From DATHVR01 sp035461175 (lineage in GTDB: Bacteria > Actinomycetota > Acidimicrobiia > Spongiisociales > ZC4RG35): DNA of 10,340 bases. The translations under genes and the position numbers were made by a program. The notes under the pieces were generated by a model. That model saw only the letters and a list, made by a program, of their open reading frames with translations. It had not been told where the DNA came from and did no database searches. This document shows, in pieces, positions 6,302 to 10,340 of this stretch; positions within the stretch are counted from its first letter, which is position 1, and every line of letters begins with the position of its first letter. The stretch is taken from NCBI GenBank assembly GCA_035461175.1, contig DATHVR010000125.1, positions 1 to 10,340 of the forward strand, read 5' to 3'.

Positions 6302-7168
6302 TCAGGAAGTCACGTCGCGACGATGAAAGACCGTCATCGCCCAGGTGACCATCACCACCCCCCACAGCAGGGCCGAGAAGGCGCCCTTGAACATCGCTTC
6401 CCACTGGATGGGAGTGGACAGCAGCCCCAGATACGCCTGGTTGTAATGGGTGGGCAGAAAGACGCGCAGATCCCCCAGGGCGGTGATCTGGTCGAGGATG
6501 CTGGACAGGATGTAAATGAGGACGGCGCCTCCGACGGCGCCCAGAGGGGCATCGGTCAGCACCGAAAACAGGAATGCGAGGCCGGCGACGAACATCAGCA
6601 CGATCAAGATGTAGCCGCCCATCCCGGCCAGGCGGGCCAGACCCTGCAGTGGTGCCACCTCGACAGCCATCGAGAGGCGCATCGGTTCCCAGCCGTAGCG
6701 AAGCGTTCCCACCGCCAGGGCGGTCACCATCAGCGTCGCCATCGCCACCACGCTCATCGTGGCGGCCACCCCGAGTTTCACCGCCAGCAGACGCAGGCGG
6801 GGCACAGGGATGGCGAGGAGGTATCTGAGACTGCCCCAACCGGCCTCGGCCGCCACGGTGTCACCGTGGAACAGGGCCACCACCACGACGATCAGGAAGG
6901 CCGACGACACGAACAGGGTGAACAGGGCGAAGTTGAGGCCTCCCGCCGTGGCGACATCGACGATGGAACCGAAGGCGGCGGTGCCCGGACCCGCCCCGTC
7001 CCCGTTCCCGCCCCCGATCTCGAAGGCGAGCAGGATTATGAGCGGTAGGGCGACCATGAACGCCAGTGTCCCTTGGGTCCGCCGGCGACGTAGCTGACGC
7101 GCCAGTTCGAGGCGGAACCGCAGGGTACGGAACGGGTGAAACCGGGTGGCGCCACTTCGAGGGCTCAT
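6302..7168 (-). CDS. ABC-2 type transporter permease
   Basis: The product is 288 residues with a basic N-terminus (1-32) and about six hydrophobic segments (near 35-52, 79-101, 130-154, 183-203, 207-226 and 263-282), the usual ABC-2 layout. The segment WGSLRYLLAIPVPRLRLLAVKL (111-132) matches the coupling region of ABC-2 permeases between helices 2 and 3. The start codon overlaps the stop of the upstream hydrolase-ATPase gene by 4 bp (ATGA), so the two are translationally coupled and this permease should be the membrane partner of that ATPase. As the ATPase resembles BcrA/DrrA-type exporters, export or membrane-stress protection is the likely role; the substrate is unknown. The end of the gene is convergent with the nucleoside hydrolase gene with a 3-bp gap and no visible terminator. 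Confidence 0.9.
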   Translation of the reverse strand: MSPRSGATRFHPFRTLRFRLELARQLRRRRTQGTLAFMVALPLIILLAFEIGGGNGDGAGPGTAAFGSIVDVATAGGLNFALFTLFVSSAFLIVVVVALFHGDTVAAEAGWGSLRYLLAIPVPRLRLLAVKLGVAATMSVVAMATLMVTALAVGTLRYGWEPMRLSMAVEVAPLQGLARLAGMGGYILIVLMFVAGLAFLFSVLTDAPLGAVGGAVLIYILSSILDQITALGDLRVFLPTHYNQAYLGLLSTPIQWEAMFKGAFSALLWGVVMVTWAMTVFHRRDVTS

Positions 7169-9804
7169 CGCGGGCCCCTCGCCGTGTCGTCCATCCCGAC
7201 CAGCGCCAGGAACGCCTCTTCCAGCCGCCGGCGGGGCGTCACCCCCTCCACGGACACCCCGGCGGCGACAAGCGCTTCGACCAACCGGTGCCGGGGCGTG
7301 TCGCCCATCTCCACTACAAGGGTGTCTCCGGACTCGGACTCGCTCTGCAGGTTCAACGAGCCGGCCACCTCCCGGGCGGCGTCCACGTCGGAGACTTCGA
7401 ATGCTGTGGTCGTCCCTTCACCCACGACCTCCCTCACCGGGCCGGAGGCCACCACCCGCCCCCGATGCATCACCACCACGTGGCTGCAGGTCTGCTCCAC
7501 CTCGGCGAGGAGGTGACTCGACACCAGCACGGAACGGCCGTCGCGGGCGTAGTCGCGCAACACGCGCCGCATCGCCGCGATCTGGGGTGGATCCAGGCCA
7601 TCGGTGGGTTCGTCGAGGATGAGCAACTCGGGCATTCCCAACATGGCCTGAGCCACCGCCAACCGCTGCCGCATCCCGTGGCTGTACTGCTTGACTCTCC
7701 GGTCGATGGCATCACCCAGACCGGCCAGCTCCATGACTCGCTCGAACCCGGCCGCTTCGGGTGGGAGCCCCGTGGCAGCCCAGTAATACTCGAGATTGCG
7801 GCGTCCGCTGAGGTGGGGGAGAAAACCGGGTCCCTCGACCAGGGCCCCCACCCGACACAGGATGGACGCACCCGGGCGGAGGGGTCGGCCGAACAGAGAG
7901 ACATCTCCTTCGGCCGGGATCAGGCCCAGGATCACCCGCAGTGCCGTTGTCTTCCCGGCACCGTTCGGCCCGAGCAGTCCTACCACCTGGCCGCGCTCGA
8001 CCATGAAGTCGGCCCCATCGACGGCGACCAACCCGTCGAATGCCTTGCGCAGGCCGCGGACACGCAAGGGCATCTCTTCCCGGCCGGCCGCATCGGCGTC
8101 CACCTTCCGGCGCCGTCGGCGAGAAACGACCACCGCCGCCGTGCCCACCAGCACGACAGCCACGAGCATGCCCGCGGCCAGGGTCGCCCACCAATCGCTG
8201 CCTCCGCCCACCACGGCCGCATCGACGGCGGGAAGGGTCAGGTCGCCGTCGACGTCCACCGTATAGGACGCCGCCTCGGCTCCGGTGCGATAGATCTGAT
8301 CGGTGGTGGAAATCGCCACCGCGACTGCCTGACCCGCTTCCACCTCTTCGGCCATCCCCGCCAGGACGACCTCCCGGGGCGTGGCCTGGGTCAGATCGTC
8401 GCCGAGCCCTTCCAGACGGACGGGCGTGGTGAGTCCTCGCCGCACCACCTCGCCCCCCTCGTCAAGTACCTCGAGGCGTATGAACAGGAGGGCCGAACCG
8501 GTCGGAGAGGCTGCCCGTATGCGGGCGGTAGGAGTTCCGACGACGGTCACGGTCTCCCGGAGCGAGTCGGAGGCCCAGCGTCCGAACTGGCCGGGTATCT
8601 CGACTGCCATCCCGGAGATGGCCTCGGCGAGCTCGGAGGGAAGGGAGCCGACCGCCGCCGGGCTCCCGCCGGGAGGGTGGAGGAGGGTTCGCGGGCCGCC
8701 GGAAACAAGTATCTCGAGGTCCGTGTCGCCCGCCAGTCCCGGGTAGTCGGCCATCTGGTAGGAAACAGTCAGCCGGCTTCGCTCGACGGGATCCAGGCCG
8801 ACGAGCCGCGAGAAGGTGAACTCAGCCTCCGGTGCCGGACCCCGGCCGGACAGGTGATGCGTCAGCCACGCCCGAGTGAGTTGCTCGCTGCGGGCCCGAT
8901 CCGAGGGAGGTCCGGATCCGCCGTCGTGACCCCCGGTGAACCAGGCCACCTGGACCGGCGTCCCGGCGGCCCGAATCCCGGCTGCGTTGGCGTCGGCCTG
9001 GTCTAGCGGGAACAGGCTATCGGCCGAGCCCTGGATCAACAGGGTGGGGGCTGAGATCTGGTCGAGAACCCGGTCCGGGCTGCGCAGCTCCAGCAGTGCA
9101 CGGATGTCTTCGTCCAGGACCGACGATCCGCCCATCCGGAAATAGGCACGGCAGACGTCCGGTGCCCACCGTCCGCAGGCGTCCGTCCCCTCGGCTCCGA
9201 AGCCTGCGCCGAAGAGGGTTCCCACCCAGAGCTGCTTGAGCGCCCCCTGGCTTTCCCCCGAGGATCCGCTTAGGGACTTCGCCAGATCGTTCCAAGTGAT
9301 CCGGGGGACGATGGCGTCGATCCTGTGATCCAGACCGGCCAGCCACAGGGCGAGCGCACCACCGTAGGAACTCCCCACCACTCCCACCCGGGGGTCGCCG
9401 GGGGCGTCGCTCTCCACCTCGGGTCGAGCGGCCAGCCAATCGACCAGGGCGATGGCATCTAACACCTCGTAGTCGGGGTGATTGAGATGGCTCACGCCAC
9501 CGCTGGCGCCGAAACCCCTCGCCGTCCAGGTGAGGACCACGTACCCGTCACGGGCCAGCGCCTCGGCCTCCTCTGAGACGCTGTCCTTGGTCCCTCCCAG
9601 GCCGTGGGCGAGGAGCACCGCCGGAACCCGATCGGTCCGGACAGGAGGAAGGTAAAGGCGGGTGTCGAGCATCACCGGCTGGTCTGAAGCGGTGACCTCG
9701 ATGGCATGATCCTCGGTGGCGACCGGAGGCGCGGGCCACAATGCCCACGCGAGAAGGGCGGCCGCTGTCGCGGCCGCCCCGATCCAGAGCCACCGGTGCC
9801 GCAT
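7165..9804 (-). CDS. Fusion of extracellular CocE/PepX-type serine hydrolase with ABC transporter ATPase
   Basis: The product is 879 residues. Residues 5-23 form a signal-anchor helix. Residues about 33-330 are an alpha/beta hydrolase of the CocE/X-Pro dipeptidyl-peptidase type. It has LAHGLGG (66-72), nucleophile Ser146 in GSSYGG, probable acid Asp262 in GSADSLFP and His293 in GGHDGG. A beta-rich PepX_C-like domain covers about 335-525. A second membrane helix (538-561) ends in five Arg and a Lys, a clear stop-transfer signal. Residues about 578-790 are an ABC ATPase: Walker A GPNGAGKTT (612-620), LVEGPGF in place of a Q-loop Gln, signature YSHGMRQR (707-714), Walker B LLILDEP (727-733), switch His764. 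The tail RRRLEEAFL (about 858-866) is DrrA/BcrA-like. The topology is consistent: hydrolase outside, ATPase inside. All catalytic motifs look intact. Start: ATG 9804 lies 7 nt after TAGTGT. A GTG at 9813 overlaps that element and would add three residues. Confidence 0.9.
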   Translation of the reverse strand: MRHRWLWIGAAATAAALLAWALWPAPPVATEDHAIEVTASDQPVMLDTRLYLPPVRTDRVPAVLLAHGLGGTKDSVSEEAEALARDGYVVLTWTARGFGASGGVSHLNHPDYEVLDAIALVDWLAARPEVESDAPGDPRVGVVGSSYGGALALWLAGLDHRIDAIVPRITWNDLAKSLSGSSGESQGALKQLWVGTLFGAGFGAEGTDACGRWAPDVCRAYFRMGGSSVLDEDIRALLELRSPDRVLDQISAPTLLIQGSADSLFPLDQADANAAGIRAAGTPVQVAWFTGGHDGGSGPPSDRARSEQLTRAWLTHHLSGRGPAPEAEFTFSRLVGLDPVERSRLTVSYQMADYPGLAGDTDLEILVSGGPRTLLHPPGGSPAAVGSLPSELAEAISGMAVEIPGQFGRWASDSLRETVTVVGTPTARIRAASPTGSALLFIRLEVLDEGGEVVRRGLTTPVRLEGLGDDLTQATPREVVLAGMAEEVEAGQAVAVAISTTDQIYRTGAEAASYTVDVDGDLTLPAVDAAVVGGGSDWWATLAAGMLVAVVLVGTAAVVVSRRRRRKVDADAAGREEMPLRVRGLRKAFDGLVAVDGADFMVERGQVVGLLGPNGAGKTTALRVILGLIPAEGDVSLFGRPLRPGASILCRVGALVEGPGFLPHLSGRRNLEYYWAATGLPPEAAGFERVMELAGLGDAIDRRVKQYSHGMRQRLAVAQAMLGMPELLILDEPTDGLDPPQIAAMRRVLRDYARDGRSVLVSSHLLAEVEQTCSHVVVMHRGRVVASGPVREVVGEGTTTAFEVSDVDAAREVAGSLNLQSESESGDTLVVEMGDTPRHRLVEALVAAGVSVEGVTPRRRLEEAFLALVGMDDTARGPR
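9756..9779. repeat. Perfect 10-bp inverted repeat near the 5' end of the hydrolase-ATPase gene
   Basis: GGGCGGCCGC (9756-9765), loop TGTC, GCGGCCGCCC (9770-9779). It lies in the Ala-rich signal-anchor codons, about nt 26-49 of the presumed leaderless mRNA. It could form a very stable hairpin close to the start codon. It may simply result from Ala codons in GC-rich DNA. Confidence 0.6.
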
Positions 9805-9811
9805 GCACCGC

Positions 9812-9817
9812 ACACTA
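9812..9817 (-). promoter_or_regulatory. Probable -10 element (TAGTGT) for a leaderless hydrolase-ATPase mRNA
   Basis: On the minus strand TAGTGT is followed by 7 nt (GCGGTGC) and ATG 9804. A one-frame-shifted reading CATAGT (9814-9819) also resembles a -10. This supports ATG 9804 over GTG 9813 as the start. Confidence 0.5.
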
Positions 9818-9902
9818 TGCCGCTCTTGCGCCTACCGGCGCGGCCGCTCGGACGCCTTACGACGCAGTTTCTCCAGCGCCGGCACTGGCCCGACCAGGGG
9901 AG

Positions 9903-9920
9903 CGGTGCCAAGCGGCACCG
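9903..9920 (-). terminator. Hairpin after the O-acetylhomoserine sulfhydrylase gene
   Basis: CGGTGCC (9903-9909) pairs perfectly with GGCACCG (9914-9920) around a 4-nt loop, about 10 bp beyond the stop codon at 9931-9933 on the minus strand. It lacks a T-tract, as do many actinobacterial terminators. The rest of the 126-bp gap to the hydrolase-ATPase start contains that gene's promoter region. Confidence 0.5.
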
Positions 9921-9930
9921 GTGGCTTCGG

Positions 9931-10340
9931 TCAGCTCACAGCCTCCAGGGCCTGGCTGATGTCCTGTTTGATGTCCTCGATGTGCTCGATCCCCACCGCC
10001 ACCCGCACCAGGTCCTCGGTGACACCGGCCGACGACTGCTCGTCGGGCGACAGCTGCTGGTGGGTGGTGGACGACGGATGTATCACCAACGTCTTGGCAT
10101 CCCCCACATTGGCGAGATGAGAAGCCAGGACGGTGGCATCGATGAACCTCTTCCCGGCTTCGTAGCCCCCGGCGATCCCGAACGAGAGCACCGCTCCGAA
10201 CCCGTTCTCGAGGTACTTCTTGGCCGTCTCGTGGTACGGGTGCGACTCGAGGCCGGGATAGCTCACCCAGGTCACCTGCGGGTGATCCTCCAGCCACCTG
10301 GCCAGTTCCAGTGCGTTGTCCACGTGCCGCTGGACCCGCA
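9931..10340 (-). CDS. metY: O-acetylhomoserine sulfhydrylase (O-acetylhomoserine aminocarboxypropyltransferase), C-terminal part
   Basis: The frame is open to the window edge, so the start and the PLP-binding Lys lie outside; about 136 of perhaps 430 residues are seen. This is the C-terminal domain of a Cys/Met metabolism PLP enzyme. The segment SHLANVGDAKTLVIHPSSTTHQQLS, followed by AGVTEDLVRVAVGIEHIEDI, is characteristic of O-acetylhomoserine sulfhydrylases. The Arg in LVRVAVGIE is the conserved residue that binds the substrate carboxylate in the family. The enzyme makes homocysteine from O-acetylhomoserine and sulfide in the cytoplasm, feeding methionine synthesis. The related cystathionine gamma-synthase is the main alternative, but GDAKTLVIHPSSTTHQQL favours MetY. 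A hairpin follows the stop. The hydrolase-ATPase gene downstream on the same strand appears to have its own promoter, so the two are probably separate transcripts. Confidence 0.9.
   Translation of the reverse strand, partial: RVQRHVDNALELARWLEDHPQVTWVSYPGLESHPYHETAKKYLENGFGAVLSFGIAGGYEAGKRFIDATVLASHLANVGDAKTLVIHPSSTTHQQLSPDEQSSAGVTEDLVRVAVGIEHIEDIKQDISQALEAVS

Noticed and set aside
6313..6322. Perfect palindrome CGTCGCGACG
   Set aside because: It lies inside the last codons of the permease gene, and short palindromes of CG-rich words are common in DNA of this composition.
6323..7048. 241-codon open frame on the plus strand opposite the permease gene
   Set aside because: The translation is His/Gln/Gly-rich and hydrophilic, a typical shadow. 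The minus strand encodes a proper six-helix permease.
7066..9006. 646-codon open frame on the plus strand opposite the hydrolase-ATPase gene
   Set aside because: Its translation is rich in His, Gly, Pro and Arg without any domain. It is the antisense shadow expected in GC-rich DNA, while the minus strand has clear catalytic motifs.

Overview
This is a GC-rich, gene-dense chromosomal window. Codon use, the actinobacterial-looking 23S 3' end, frequent GTG starts and the YbaK subfamily sequence suggest a high-GC actinobacterium, possibly class Acidimicrobiia. The class is an inference from general resemblance; no search was run.

Layout. Positions 1-389 are the 3' end of a 23S rRNA gene, followed by a 60-bp spacer, a complete 5S rRNA gene (about 452-571) and a long GC-rich hairpin (581-619) that closes the rRNA operon. 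No tRNA gene follows. Plus-strand genes come next: a TPR-like protein with an Arg/Gln repeat at its N-terminus (634-1431), a gamma-glutamyltransferase-like Ntn hydrolase (1498-3006), an unrecognised 65-residue protein (3078-3275), and SURF1 (3279-4049), the cytochrome oxidase assembly factor. SURF1 converges on and overlaps a YbaK/EbsC-type editing-domain protein on the minus strand (3999-4481). That gene is divergent from a plus-strand pair, ribokinase (4524-5372) and nucleoside hydrolase (5369-6298). The remainder is on the minus strand: an ABC-2 type permease (6302-7168), the gene before it in the same operon for a large fusion of a secreted CocE/PepX-type serine hydrolase with a cytoplasmic ABC ATPase (7165-9804), and the 3' part of an O-acetylhomoserine sulfhydrylase gene (9931-10340) that runs off the window.

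How the genes work together. The nucleoside hydrolase releases ribose from nucleosides and the ribokinase phosphorylates it, so the two form a compact nucleoside-salvage operon with translational coupling (ATGA overlap). The hydrolase-ATPase fusion and the permease overlap by 4 bp and should form one exporter-like complex, with a hydrolase anchored outside the membrane and an ATPase inside. The other genes look like ordinary chromosomal neighbours.

The most notable signals are (a) the hydrolase/ABC-ATPase fusion, (b) a recurring TAGnnT element 7-8 nt before the start codon of four genes, which points to leaderless transcripts, (c) a GGT-like enzyme that keeps its catalytic Thr but has lost several expected glutamate-binding residues, and (d) the small Trp-rich protein in front of SURF1, preceded by a perfect 8-bp inverted repeat. 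I saw no CRISPR array, insertion sequence, phage or defence genes. The window is mostly housekeeping sequence, not an accessory island.
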